From NCBI GenBank assembly GCA_016650415.1, contig JAENVU010000102.1, forward strand, positions 1 through 16,994: 16,994 nt of DNA. Reading direction: 5' to 3'. Within the stretch, counting starts at the first letter, position 1. Every line of letters starts with the position of its first letter. Origin of the DNA: Acidimicrobiia bacterium. GTDB lineage: Bacteria; Actinomycetota; Acidimicrobiia; IMCC26256; JAENVU01. A program made the position numbers and the translations under genes. The notes beneath the pieces were generated by a model. That model had not been told where the DNA came from, searched no databases, and worked only from the letters and a program-made list of their open reading frames with translations. Below are positions 7,520 through 13,991 of the stretch, piece by piece.

Positions 7520-8593
7520 GTGGCAGTAGCACCTCGATCGGAAGCGATGCTTGCCGCGCTGCGCCTCGTCGCGCCGGGCCGCCCGCTGCGGGAGGGGCTC
7601 GACCGCATTCTGCAAGCCAAGATGGGTGCGCTCATCGTGATCGGCGACGGTCCCGAGGTGCTCTCACTCTGTTCCGGAGGATTCCTCCTCGACACCGAGT
7701 TCACGCCCCAGCGGCTGTCGGAGCTGGCGAAGATGGACGGCGCGATGATCCTGTCGTCCGACTGCACCCGGATCGCGCGCGCGAACGTGCACCTCGTCCC
7801 CGATCCGGGCATCACCACGAGCGAGACGGGAACGCGCCACCGAACGGCCGAGCGCGTGGCCAAGCAGATCGACGCGCCGGTGATCTCGGTGTCGGAGGAG
7901 CTTTCGCTGGTAGCTGTGCACCGTCGGGGTCACAAGCGGACCCTCGAGCCGGTCGGACGGGTGTTGACCCGCGCCGATCAGGCGCTCCAGATCCTCGAGC
8001 GGTACAAGGCGCGACTCGACGCGGTGGGTGGCGCGCTCTCCGCACTGGAGATCGAGGACCTCGTCACCGTGCGAGATGTCGCCGCGGCGCTGCAACGCGC
8101 GGAGATGGTCCGGCGGATCGCGGAGGAGATCGAGGGGTACGTCATCGAGCTCGGCGCCGATGGTCGCCTGATCCTGTTGCAGCTCGAAGAGCTCATGGGT
8201 GGCGTCGAAGACGATCGCCGCCTCGTCGCCAAGGACTATTTCGTGGAGGGCGAAGGTGTCGACGTGCACACCGTGCTCGATGCTCTTGCCGCGCTCGACA
8301 CCGAGAGCCTGCTCGATGTTCGCGACGTCGCGGTCGTCTTGCGGCTCCCTCGTGATGCCGGGCTCGACACCGCGGTGCAGTCGCGGGGGTACCGCCTGTT
8401 GAGCAAGATTCCGCGGTTGCCGGAGGTGGTGGTCAATCACGTGGTTGCCCGCTTCGAGTTGTTGCACAAGGTGTTGCGGGCCAGCGTTCCCGATCTCGTC
8501 GAGGTCGAAGGCGTCGGTGAAGCCCGCGCCCGGTTGATCAAGGACGGGCTGGCCCGCCTCGCGGAGTCCTCGATCCTCGAGCGCTATGTCTGA
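7520..8593 (+). CDS. disA: DNA integrity scanning diadenylate cyclase DisA
   Basis: Condenses two ATP into cyclic di-AMP; the octamer scans DNA and lowers activity at branched structures. Starting at GTG 7520 the protein has 357 residues, the usual DisA length, so I prefer this over the longer open frame beginning at 7406, whose first 38 residues look unstructured. The DAC domain holds the catalytic DGA motif (residues 73-75, KMDGAMILSSD) and RHR motif (106-108, TGTRHRTAER). A helical spine follows, then a helix-hairpin-helix near the C-terminus (LVEVEGVGEARARLIKDGL). Both catalytic motifs are intact, so it should be active. The radA-disA order suggests the pair acts together at recombination intermediates. 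It converges with the isomerase-like gene. Confidence 0.97.
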   Translation: MAVAPRSEAMLAALRLVAPGRPLREGLDRILQAKMGALIVIGDGPEVLSLCSGGFLLDTEFTPQRLSELAKMDGAMILSSDCTRIARANVHLVPDPGITTSETGTRHRTAERVAKQIDAPVISVSEELSLVAVHRRGHKRTLEPVGRVLTRADQALQILERYKARLDAVGGALSALEIEDLVTVRDVAAALQRAEMVRRIAEEIEGYVIELGADGRLILLQLEELMGGVEDDRRLVAKDYFVEGEGVDVHTVLDALAALDTESLLDVRDVAVVLRLPRDAGLDTAVQSRGYRLLSKIPRLPEVVVNHVVARFELLHKVLRASVPDLVEVEGVGEARARLIKDGLARLAESSILERYV

Positions 8594-8611
8594 CCGCACC
8601 GGTTCACGGCC

Positions 8612-8635
8612 CGACGTGATCAGTCGGTCACGTCG
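8612..8635. terminator. Inverted repeat between disA and the isomerase-like gene
   Basis: CGACGTGA (8612-8619) and TCACGTCG (8628-8635) form a perfect eight-pair stem around an eight-base loop. It lies 18 bases after the disA stop and contains the stop codon of the minus-strand gene in its loop. It is symmetric and could end transcription from both sides. There is no T-tract, as is common for terminators in high-GC actinobacteria. Confidence 0.4.
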
Positions 8636-9324
8636 ATCGACGGGGTCGAGTACTGGCTGAGGCGCGGCTGGAAGAGATCGGATTCGCCGGACCAATCGAA
8701 GCGAGCGATCTGCGCGGCCGAGCGCCGACCCGCGCAGGCGCGCAGGATTTCGAACGGTGCTGCCATCACACTGGCGCTGACTTCGCCCGATCCGATGATC
8801 CGCCGTTCCGGCCCGGTGATCACTTCGAGGGCACCGCGGTCGTCACCCGTCTCGGCCGCCTCGAGCGCGTCCAGGTACCAGTCGAGCGAGACCCAGACCG
8901 CGGTGGAGTCCCGGTCGACGGGGTGCCCCAGGGTCGTGACCACATCGACGAAGTGGATGAACAGGTCGCCCACGAAATGGTTGCCGATCTGATATCCGAG
9001 CAGCCGCAGGCCGGCTTCGAACTGGGGGGCTTCGCGATCCCACGTGGCGATGACCTCCGGCAGCGGGGAGTCCTGATGCCGTACCACCTGGACCCGAGTG
9101 AAGGCGTCGGGATCTCCGTCCCCGAAGTTTCCCGCGTTGAGATCTTCCGCGATTCCGGTGACGTGGGCGACGACATCCCGGACGCGCCACTCAGGTGTGG
9201 CCGCGACCAGCGCCTCGAGGTCGGAGGGGTCGGCGGCCAGGACCACGGAGATGAGGTCACGCCGGATGGATTCGTACAGCGCCCCACAGTCCACGGAGTG
9301 CTCGCGGGCGGCGTAGCCGTTCAT
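8620..9324 (-). CDS. Mycothiol-dependent maleylpyruvate isomerase-like (DinB-fold) protein
   Basis: A 234-residue protein with the four-helix MDMPI N-terminal/DinB-type fold. Residues WRVRDVVAHVTG and later DLFIHFVDVVTTLGHP match the two helices that carry metal-binding histidines in this family. The latter corresponds to the ELVVHGWDLARALG-type motif of mycothiol maleylpyruvate isomerases. Members of known function use mycothiol as cofactor for isomerisation or S-transfer; most are uncharacterised, and this one's substrate is unknown. Two facts hint at an aromatic-ring or thiol-linked catabolic role: the family itself and the divergent dienelactone hydrolase neighbour. This is inference. ATG 9324 is preceded at six bases by TAGACC, a near match to the leaderless -10. 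Confidence 0.75.
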   Translation of the reverse strand: MNGYAAREHSVDCGALYESIRRDLISVVLAADPSDLEALVAATPEWRVRDVVAHVTGIAEDLNAGNFGDGDPDAFTRVQVVRHQDSPLPEVIATWDREAPQFEAGLRLLGYQIGNHFVGDLFIHFVDVVTTLGHPVDRDSTAVWVSLDWYLDALEAAETGDDRGALEVITGPERRIIGSGEVSASVMAAPFEILRACAGRRSAAQIARFDWSGESDLFQPRLSQYSTPSIDVTD

Positions 9325-9330
9325 GGAATG

Positions 9331-9336
9331 GGTCTA
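9331..9336 (-). promoter_or_regulatory. Weak -10 box TAGACC for the isomerase-like gene
   Basis: On the minus strand TAGACC lies six bases before ATG 9324, the same geometry as the stronger boxes in this window but with C in place of the final T. Only 38 bases separate the two divergent start codons, so both promoters share this gap. Confidence 0.35.
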
Positions 9337-9350
9337 CTACTGCGAGAAAC

Positions 9351-9356
9351 TACGGT
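9351..9356 (+). promoter_or_regulatory. -10 box TACGGT, leaderless start of the dienelactone hydrolase gene
   Basis: TACGGT is followed by six bases and ATG 9363, predicting transcription from the start codon itself. No Shine-Dalgarno sequence is present. Confidence 0.6.
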
Positions 9357-9362
9357 GCGGGC

Positions 9363-10103
9363 ATGGCTGCATTGCGAGAAGGTCGTCAGGACGTCGAGAC
9401 CGAATCGGTGATCTTGCGCGGGTTCGACGGTGATCCCGTCCCCGCATTTCACGCTCGGCCCGACGGCATGCCGTCGCGGGGGTTGGTCGTGCATCCGGAC
9501 ATCGGCGGCGTTCGCCCGTTGTTCGAAGACTTGGCGCGCCGGCTCGCCAGTCACGGCATCGCGGTGATGTGCCCGGAGCCGTTCGCCCGGGCGTACGCCG
9601 ACGGGGTGGATTTGAGCGATCTCGATCGGCGGATGGCCCAGGTCAGCCGACTCGACGACGAAGCTCAGATCGGTGACCTCGAGCGCGCCGCGGATTACCT
9701 CGTCGTGCACGACGACGTCAGCGACGTTGCGGTGCTGGGTTTCTGCATGGGTGGCATGTACGCGCTCAAAGCGGCGGCGACCGACCGCTTCGATCGGGCG
9801 GTGGCCTTCTACGGAATGATCCGCCTCCCGGAGCACTGGCACGCCCCCGGTCAGGCCGAGCCACTCACGGCCATCGCCGAGGCGTGTCCCACGCTCGTCA
9901 TCTTCGGGACCGCGGACCCGTACACGCCGGCCGCCGACATCGACGCGTTGCGGGATGCATGGGCGGGTCGCGACGACTGCGAGATCGTGGTGTACGACGA
10001 CGCCGAGCACGGGTTCGTCCACGACCCGGATCGTCCGGCCCACCGCGCCGACGACGCCGCGGATGCCTGGGACCGCGTGCTGAAGTTCCTCGGCGTCGAC
10101 TGA
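9363..10103 (+). CDS. Dienelactone hydrolase family protein
   Basis: A 246-residue alpha/beta hydrolase with the dienelactone hydrolase triad: nucleophile Cys128 in GFCMGG, Asp185 in FGTADPYTP, and His216 in AEHGFVHD. The cysteine nucleophile (not serine) and the D/H spacing mark the DLH (carboxymethylenebutenolidase-like) family, whose founding members open dienelactone rings in chloroaromatic breakdown. Many relatives act on other esters or lactones, so the substrate is uncertain. It is cytoplasmic, with no signal peptide. It is divergent from the isomerase-like gene, with 38 bases between start codons, and converges with the crp-type regulator. The start is supported by the leaderless TACGGT box. 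Confidence 0.9.
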   Translation: MAALREGRQDVETESVILRGFDGDPVPAFHARPDGMPSRGLVVHPDIGGVRPLFEDLARRLASHGIAVMCPEPFARAYADGVDLSDLDRRMAQVSRLDDEAQIGDLERAADYLVVHDDVSDVAVLGFCMGGMYALKAAATDRFDRAVAFYGMIRLPEHWHAPGQAEPLTAIAEACPTLVIFGTADPYTPAADIDALRDAWAGRDDCEIVVYDDAEHGFVHDPDRPAHRADDAADAWDRVLKFLGVD

Positions 10104-10107
10104 ACGA

Positions 10108-10133
10108 CGCGAGTCCCGGGCTAGGGATTCGCG
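10108..10133. terminator. Stem-loop between convergent dienelactone hydrolase and crp genes
   Basis: CGCGAGTCCC (10108-10117) pairs with GGGATTCGCG (10124-10133) over ten positions with one G-U, around the six-base loop GGGCTA. The stem starts five bases after the plus-strand stop codon, and the minus-strand stop codon is in the loop. It is the strongest terminator candidate in the window and could serve both genes. No T-tract follows. Confidence 0.5.
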
Positions 10134-10786
10134 CGGAGTTCGAGCTGCTCGCGGTCGAGAATGCGGTAGCGACTGCGGCCCGTCGCGGCGACCCAATCGA
10201 GTCGGACGAACATCGCGATGGCCTTGTTGACCCGTTCCCGCGACGCCCCGACGAGGCCGGCGAGGTCCTCCTGGGTCATGGGGAGCTGGAACTCGTCGGC
10301 ATCGCCGGCTAGCTCCAGGAGCCGTTTCGCGGTGCGGGCGGGCACGTCGAGGAACACCGCATCGGCGAGGGCTTCATCGGTCGCCCGAATCCGCTGGGCG
10401 AGGAGGCGCACGATCGCCCACAACACCTCGGGCTGTTCCTGGACCGCGGCTCGCACGTCGTCGAAGGAGATCTCGATGAGCGTGGTGTCCGACAGGGCCC
10501 GGGCCTCGGCGGAGCGGGGCCCGCCGTCGAACAGGCCCATTTCGCCGAACAGGCCACCGTTTTCGAGCACTGCGACCATGGATTCCCGGCCGTCGGAGGA
10601 TCGGGTGGAGATCGCGATCCGGCCGTCCATCACAACGTACAGCTCGGAGGATTCGTCACCCTGGCCGAAGAGGAGTTCACCTTTGGCCAACTGACGATCC
10701 CGCGCCTGACCGCGCAGTCGCTCGACCATTTCTTCGGGCAACGACGCGAAGAGCTCCGTCGAGTTGAGGAGTCGTCGATCCACCAC
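10121..10786 (-). CDS. Crp/Fnr-family transcription regulator with intact cyclic-nucleotide pocket
   Basis: A 221-residue regulator. The N-terminal cyclic-nucleotide-binding domain has the phosphate-binding cassette LFGEMGLFDGGPRSAEARA, with Glu82, Arg91 and Ser92 in the positions that contact cAMP in Crp. A dimerisation helix spans about residues 110-145. The C-terminal winged helix (171-192, TQEDLAGLVGASRERVNKAI) closely resembles the recognition helix of actinobacterial Crp/GlxR. It is therefore likely a DNA-binding, probably cAMP-responsive regulator; an iron-sulfur Fnr is unlikely because no cysteine cluster is present. It is divergent from carD with 92 bases between start codons, so each gene's promoter sits in the shared gap. 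The start is GTG 10786 (GTG 10783 is adjacent); TAAGGT lies six bases upstream, favouring 10786 and a leaderless mRNA. Confidence 0.92.
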   Translation of the reverse strand: MVDRRLLNSTELFASLPEEMVERLRGQARDRQLAKGELLFGQGDESSELYVVMDGRIAISTRSSDGRESMVAVLENGGLFGEMGLFDGGPRSAEARALSDTTLIEISFDDVRAAVQEQPEVLWAIVRLLAQRIRATDEALADAVFLDVPARTAKRLLELAGDADEFQLPMTQEDLAGLVGASRERVNKAIAMFVRLDWVAATGRSRYRILDREQLELRANP

Positions 10787-10792
10787 GGCGTC

Positions 10793-10798
10793 ACCTTA
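10793..10798 (-). promoter_or_regulatory. -10 box TAAGGT, leaderless start of the crp gene
   Basis: On the minus strand TAAGGT is followed by six bases and GTG 10786, placing the transcript start on the first base of the start codon. No -35 match is evident. Confidence 0.55.
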
Positions 10799-10830
10799 CC
10801 TACGGATCCCGCCGAGGGCGCTGACTCCGG

Positions 10831-10836
10831 TACCAT
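10831..10836 (+). promoter_or_regulatory. Possible -10 box TACCAT of carD
   Basis: TACCAT in the crp/carD gap would start a transcript near 10843, giving carD a leader of about 36 bases that includes AGGAG (10863-10867), 11 bases before ATG 10879. The -35 position is GC-only, so the call is tentative. Confidence 0.35.
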
Positions 10837-10878
10837 GGCGCCCTCTCCCTTTGCCCTGCTGTAGGAGCACTTCGCCCC

Positions 10879-11619
10879 ATGCCGTTCGACGTCGGTGACA
10901 AAGTTGTGTACCCCCATCACGGGGCCGCGACGATCGAGAAGCGAGAAAAGGTCGAGGCATTCGGCAAGAAGCAGGACTACCTGATTCTCCGATTGGCCTA
11001 CGGCGACCTCACGCTGAAGGTGCCGGCCGAAGGGGCCGACGAGATCGGCCTCCGAGACGTCATCAACGACGAAGAGGTCGAAGAGGTCTTCGCGGTGTTG
11101 CGCAAGACCGAGGCCCGGATGCCGACGAACTGGTCGCGGCGGTTCAAGAACCACGTCGAGAAGCTGAAGAGCGGTGACATCTACCAGGTCGCGGAGGTGG
11201 TCCGTAACCTCACGATCCGTGAGAAGGACAAGGGCCTTTCGGCGGGCGAGAAGCGCATGCTGGCGCGGGCGCGTCAGATTCTGGTGTCGGAACTCACCTT
11301 TGCCCTCGCGGTCGACGAAGAGGTCGCCGAGGACCGCCTCGACGAGGTGCTCGGGAAGCCACTGAACGTCGGGCGTCGCAGCTCGATCGACTTCGACGAC
11401 GACGGTGCGTTGACCAAGCCGCCGCCGCCGAGCACACCGTCGAAGCCGCGGAAGGCCGCCGCGAAGCCGGCGGCGAAGGCGGCCAAGAAGGCGGCCAAGG
11501 CACCGGCCAAGAAGGCCACCAAGGCCGCGACCAAGGCCGCCGACAAGCCGGCCAAGGCGACGGCCAAGGCACCGGCCAAGAAGGCCGCGAAGACGGCAAA
11601 AGCTGCAAAGAGCAAGTAA
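10879..11619 (+). CDS. carD: CarD-family RNA polymerase-binding regulator with histone H1-like tail
   Basis: Binds the RNA polymerase beta lobe and the upstream edge of the -10 region to stabilise open complexes, notably at rRNA promoters. Residues 1-60 form the RNAP-interaction (Tudor-like) domain (FDVGDKVVYPHHGAATIE). Residues about 65-160 form the helical DNA-binding domain. Trp85 in PTNWSRRFKNH falls at the same position as the minor-groove tryptophan of mycobacterial CarD. The family is usually about 160 residues; this one has 246. The extra part holds an acidic stretch (DFDDDG), then prolines (KPPPPSTPSKP), then residues 191-246, where 45 of 56 residues are Lys or Ala in AKKAAKAPAKK-type repeats, as in histone H1 and mycobacterial HupB tails. 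The reading frame is continuous with no frameshift. It heads the conserved run toward ispD-ispF-cysS-rlmB. Confidence 0.96.
   Translation: MPFDVGDKVVYPHHGAATIEKREKVEAFGKKQDYLILRLAYGDLTLKVPAEGADEIGLRDVINDEEVEEVFAVLRKTEARMPTNWSRRFKNHVEKLKSGDIYQVAEVVRNLTIREKDKGLSAGEKRMLARARQILVSELTFALAVDEEVAEDRLDEVLGKPLNVGRRSSIDFDDDGALTKPPPPSTPSKPRKAAAKPAAKAAKKAAKAPAKKATKAATKAADKPAKATAKAPAKKAAKTAKAAKSK
11448..11616 (+). repeat. Lys/Ala-rich low-complexity tail of carD
   Basis: Degenerate repeats of GCC/GCG/AAG codons encode the AKKA/APAKK tail (CarD residues 190-246). The DNA is internally repetitive (gccaaggc and gccaagaaggcc recur), so length variation between strains is likely. Confidence 0.85.
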
Positions 11620-11660
11620 TACCCGCGCGACGGCCGGATTCTGACAAGAGGTCAAGACCG

Positions 11661-11671
11661 GCCCTCCGGGC
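11661..11671 (+). promoter_or_regulatory. Short hairpin in the carD-PIN/TRAM gap, alternative partner of the ribosome-binding site
   Basis: GCCC-TCC-GGGC can fold on its own. The CCTCCGG inside it (11663-11669) is also fully complementary to CCGGAGG (11686-11692), which contains the Shine-Dalgarno sequence of the next gene. Two exclusive structures are thus possible. Confidence 0.35.
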
Positions 11672-11675
11672 GCCG

Positions 11676-11694
11676 ATCCTCCCAACCGGAGGAT
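11676..11694 (+). promoter_or_regulatory. Hairpin sequestering the Shine-Dalgarno sequence of the PIN/TRAM gene
   Basis: ATCCTCC (11676-11682) pairs perfectly with GGAGGAT (11688-11694) around the loop CAACC; a G-U pair extends it to eight. The 3' strand is the GGAGG ribosome-binding site, five bases before GTG 11698. The folded RNA would hide the site from ribosomes. Confidence 0.55.
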
Positions 11695-11697
11695 TCA

Positions 11698-12774
11698 GTG
11701 TTCGTCGAGATCGTTCGCATGTTCACCGTGGTGCTCGTCACCGCGATGGGATTCATGATCGCCCGGGACTTCGGCGCGCCGCCGAAGCTCTCCGGACTGT
11801 TCGGCATGGTCGGTTGTCTCGCGGGATATCTCATCGGTGGCTTTCTCGGCCGGCTGCTCGAGCGGGCCGTGGGGGTTGCCGAACGGAGGGCGGATCGGGT
11901 CCCCATTCCGCAACTCATCGCCGGAATCCTCGGTGGTGCGCTCGGTGGCATCATCGGCCTGGCGATCGCGATCCCGGTCAGCCTGTACGTCGCGCCGGAG
12001 GTCGGTCTGCCGGCCGCGGGTCTCGCCATGTGGATCTGCCTGTACTTGGGCTTTCGGGTGGCGTCGCGCCGCACCGAAGAGCTCTTCGCGGTCGCCGGGC
12101 TCTCGACCCGCCCACTCGTACGGGCGCGCGCGTACGACGATGCCGACGGGTTCCTCGTCGACTCGTCCGCGGTCATGGACATGCAGCTCCTCCCGCTGTG
12201 CCGGTCCGGCCTCTTCCGGGACGATCTGCTGGTGCCTCGATTCATCCTCGACGAACTGCAAGGTATGGCCGATGCCGGCGACGAACGCGGTCGTCGAGCG
12301 CGCCGGGGCCTTGAGACGATCGAGGTGATCAAGCGTGAGGCCCCGAACCGGGTGTACCTGCTCGACGACGAAGTGCCCGAGATCGCCGAGGTCGACGCCA
12401 AGCTCGTCGCGCTCGCCCGGCGGCTCCAGCTTCGGTTGCTGACCAACGACGTCAACCTCGCCCGGGTCGCGGAGGTCCAGGGTGTGCTGACGGTGATTCC
12501 GCGCCGCCTCGCCGCTGACTTGGTGCCGGGGGTCCTGGCGGGTGAGACGATTCAGGTGGCGTTGACCCGGGCGGGTCGCCACCCGGGGCAGGGCGTCGGT
12601 TTCCTGGAAGACGGTTCGATGGTCGTCGTCAACGGTGGCGTCGATCTGGTCAATGCGGGTCCGATGTCGTTCGTCGTGTCCTCGATCGTTCCCACCAGTG
12701 CGGGCCGGATCGTGTTCGCCCGTTCCGACGATGCCCGCAAGCCCGCCGGGACGTCCGCCGCACAGAGTTCCTGA
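11698..12774 (+). CDS. Membrane-anchored PIN/TRAM-domain protein (YacL-like)
   Basis: A 358-residue protein with four predicted membrane helices (about residues 5-25, 32-53, 72-98, 103-122), a cytoplasmic PIN nuclease domain (150-270) and a C-terminal TRAM RNA-binding domain (275-342, GETIQVAL, PGQGVGFLEDGSMVVVNGG). The PIN acidic residues are Asp155 (FLVDSS), Glu186 (DELQ), Asp233 (VDAK) and Asp251 (LLTNDVNL), so the metal site looks intact. The family usually has LDTSVIIDGRI where this has LVDSSAVMDMQL. The family matches Bacillus YacL, a presumed RNase of unknown target. The start is GTG 11698, fixed by GGAGG at 11688-11692 with a five-base spacer. The 78 bases after carD contain a hairpin covering this site. 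Position between carD and ispD matches other actinobacteria. Confidence 0.92.
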   Translation: MFVEIVRMFTVVLVTAMGFMIARDFGAPPKLSGLFGMVGCLAGYLIGGFLGRLLERAVGVAERRADRVPIPQLIAGILGGALGGIIGLAIAIPVSLYVAPEVGLPAAGLAMWICLYLGFRVASRRTEELFAVAGLSTRPLVRARAYDDADGFLVDSSAVMDMQLLPLCRSGLFRDDLLVPRFILDELQGMADAGDERGRRARRGLETIEVIKREAPNRVYLLDDEVPEIAEVDAKLVALARRLQLRLLTNDVNLARVAEVQGVLTVIPRRLAADLVPGVLAGETIQVALTRAGRHPGQGVGFLEDGSMVVVNGGVDLVNAGPMSFVVSSIVPTSAGRIVFARSDDARKPAGTSAAQSS

Positions 12775-12809
12775 CGCCGAGGGTCGACCGAGTCGACGCC
12801 GGAGTGCGG

Positions 12810-12815
12810 CATCAT
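12810..12815 (+). promoter_or_regulatory. Weak -10-like box CATCAT at ispD
   Basis: CATCAT lies six bases before the chosen GTG start 12822, the leaderless geometry seen elsewhere here but with C for the first T. It supports the start choice only weakly. The 47-base gap from the PIN/TRAM gene has no Shine-Dalgarno sequence. Confidence 0.3.
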
Positions 12816-12821
12816 GCACGG

Positions 12822-13466
12822 GTGTCGGTCTGGACGATTGTGGTGGCCGCGGGCTCCGGTGAACGGTTCGGTGGTCCGAAGCAGCTGATGGCCCTGGGTG
12901 GTCGGCGGGTGCTCGACTACGCCCTGGCGGCGGCCGCCGAGACCAGTGACGGTGTCGTGGTGGTGGTGCCGGCCGATGCCGACTGGGACCTCGGCGGAGC
13001 CGTGCGCTCGGTGGCGGGTGGGGCCACGCGTTCGGAGTCGGTTCGGTGTGGCCTGGCCGCGGTGCCCGACGAATGCGATGTCGTGGTGGTGCACGACGCC
13101 GCGCGCCCGCTGGCCGACGCGGCGCTCTTTCGTTCGGTGATCGATGCGGTGCGCGCCGGAGCCGATGCCGCGGTCCCGGGCCGTGCCATTGCCGACACCG
13201 TCAAGCGAGTCGAGGGCGATGTCGTCGTGGGAACCGAGCCGCGCGAGTCGTTGGTGACCGTGCAGACACCCCAGGCCTTTCGCGCGTCGGTGCTCCGGGC
13301 CGCGCATGGCGCGGAGCCCGAGGGGACCGACGATGCGGCCGTCGTGGAGGCCATCGGCGGCCGGGTGGTGGTGGTCGGGGGACCACGCGACAACCTCAAG
13401 ATCACCGAACCCGAGGATCTCGCTCGGGCCGAAGCACTCATCCGAGAACGGGAGCTACGCGCATGA
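12822..13466 (+). CDS. ispD: 2-C-methyl-D-erythritol 4-phosphate cytidylyltransferase IspD
   Basis: Third step of the non-mevalonate isoprenoid pathway: MEP + CTP to CDP-ME + pyrophosphate, in the cytoplasm. The 214-residue protein shows the nucleotide loop AAGSGERFGGPKQ (Arg15, Lys20), VVVHDAARP (about 88-96), the LVTVQTPQAF segment (144-153) and C-terminal LKITEPEDL (Lys193). GTG 12822 (VSVWTIVVAAGSG) was preferred to the upstream GTG 12804 because it puts the beta strand and P-loop at the usual distance from the N-terminus and fits a leaderless -10. It overlaps ispF by four bases (ATGA), so the two MEP-pathway enzymes are translationally coupled. The length is typical. Confidence 0.95.
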   Translation: MSVWTIVVAAGSGERFGGPKQLMALGGRRVLDYALAAAAETSDGVVVVVPADADWDLGGAVRSVAGGATRSESVRCGLAAVPDECDVVVVHDAARPLADAALFRSVIDAVRAGADAAVPGRAIADTVKRVEGDVVVGTEPRESLVTVQTPQAFRASVLRAAHGAEPEGTDDAAVVEAIGGRVVVVGGPRDNLKITEPEDLARAEALIRERELRA

Positions 13467-13957
13467 TTCGAGTCGGGCTCGGGTACGACGTCCATCCATT
13501 CGGTGACGACGGTCTGCTCGTCATGGGCGGGGTCGAGATCCCGGACGCGCCGGCGCTGGTCGGCCACTCGGACGCCGATGTGGTGGCCCACGCAGTGGCC
13601 GACTCGCTCCTCGGCCCCACTGGTCTGCCGGACCTCGGAGAGCTGTTCCCGGCGTCGGATCCGGCCTATGCCGGCGCGTCGTCGATCGGGTTGCTCGCCG
13701 ATGTGGCGCAGCGTGTCGCCGCAGCCGGCTGGTGGATCGGCAACGTCGATGTGGCGATCGCGGCCGAACAGCCACGACTCGGCCCTCACGTCGCGGCCAT
13801 GGTGGCCAACGTGACCGAGGCACTCCGTCCGGCGCGCGAGCCGATGGGCTCCGGCATCCACGTGGCGATCCGCCCCAAGCGGGGAGAGGGTGTCGGATTC
13901 GTCGGCCGTCGTGAGGGCATCGCCTGCTGGGCCGTCGCTCTGCTCGAAAAGGGATAG
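13463..13957 (+). CDS. ispF: 2-C-methyl-D-erythritol 2,4-cyclodiphosphate synthase IspF
   Basis: Fifth step of the MEP pathway: cyclises CDP-ME 2-phosphate, releasing CMP; works as a homotrimer with a divalent metal. The protein has 164 residues, the usual length. Metal ligands are Asp9, His11 (GYDVH) and His43 (DVVAHAVAD), with the active-site His35-Ser36-Asp37 loop. Odd: the strongly conserved TTTE before LGFTGRGEG, which helps bind the CDP phosphates, reads KRGE here (139-142), and GRGEG reads GRREG. The fold and metal site look sound, so I expect activity. The start ATG 13463 overlaps the ispD stop. Confidence 0.95.
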   Translation: MIRVGLGYDVHPFGDDGLLVMGGVEIPDAPALVGHSDADVVAHAVADSLLGPTGLPDLGELFPASDPAYAGASSIGLLADVAQRVAAAGWWIGNVDVAIAAEQPRLGPHVAAMVANVTEALRPAREPMGSGIHVAIRPKRGEGVGFVGRREGIACWAVALLEKG

Positions 13958-13979
13958 GCGGCGGCCGAGAGCGGGTATG

Positions 13980-13985
13980 TAGCCT
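13980..13985 (+). promoter_or_regulatory. -10 box TAGCCT, leaderless start of cysS
   Basis: TAGCCT is followed by six bases and ATG 13992, in the 34-base gap after ispF. The -35 position (GGCGGC) is not a match. It suggests cysS-rlmB can be transcribed apart from ispDF. Confidence 0.55.
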
Positions 13986-13991
13986 CGCCGG

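Noticed and set aside
11448..11616. A minus-strand hydrophobic Ala/Val/Leu-rich frame opposite the carD tail that looks like a membrane protein
   Set aside because: It is the reverse complement of Lys/Ala codons (AAG to CTT, GCC to GGC). The hydrophobic pattern is an artefact of the repeat.
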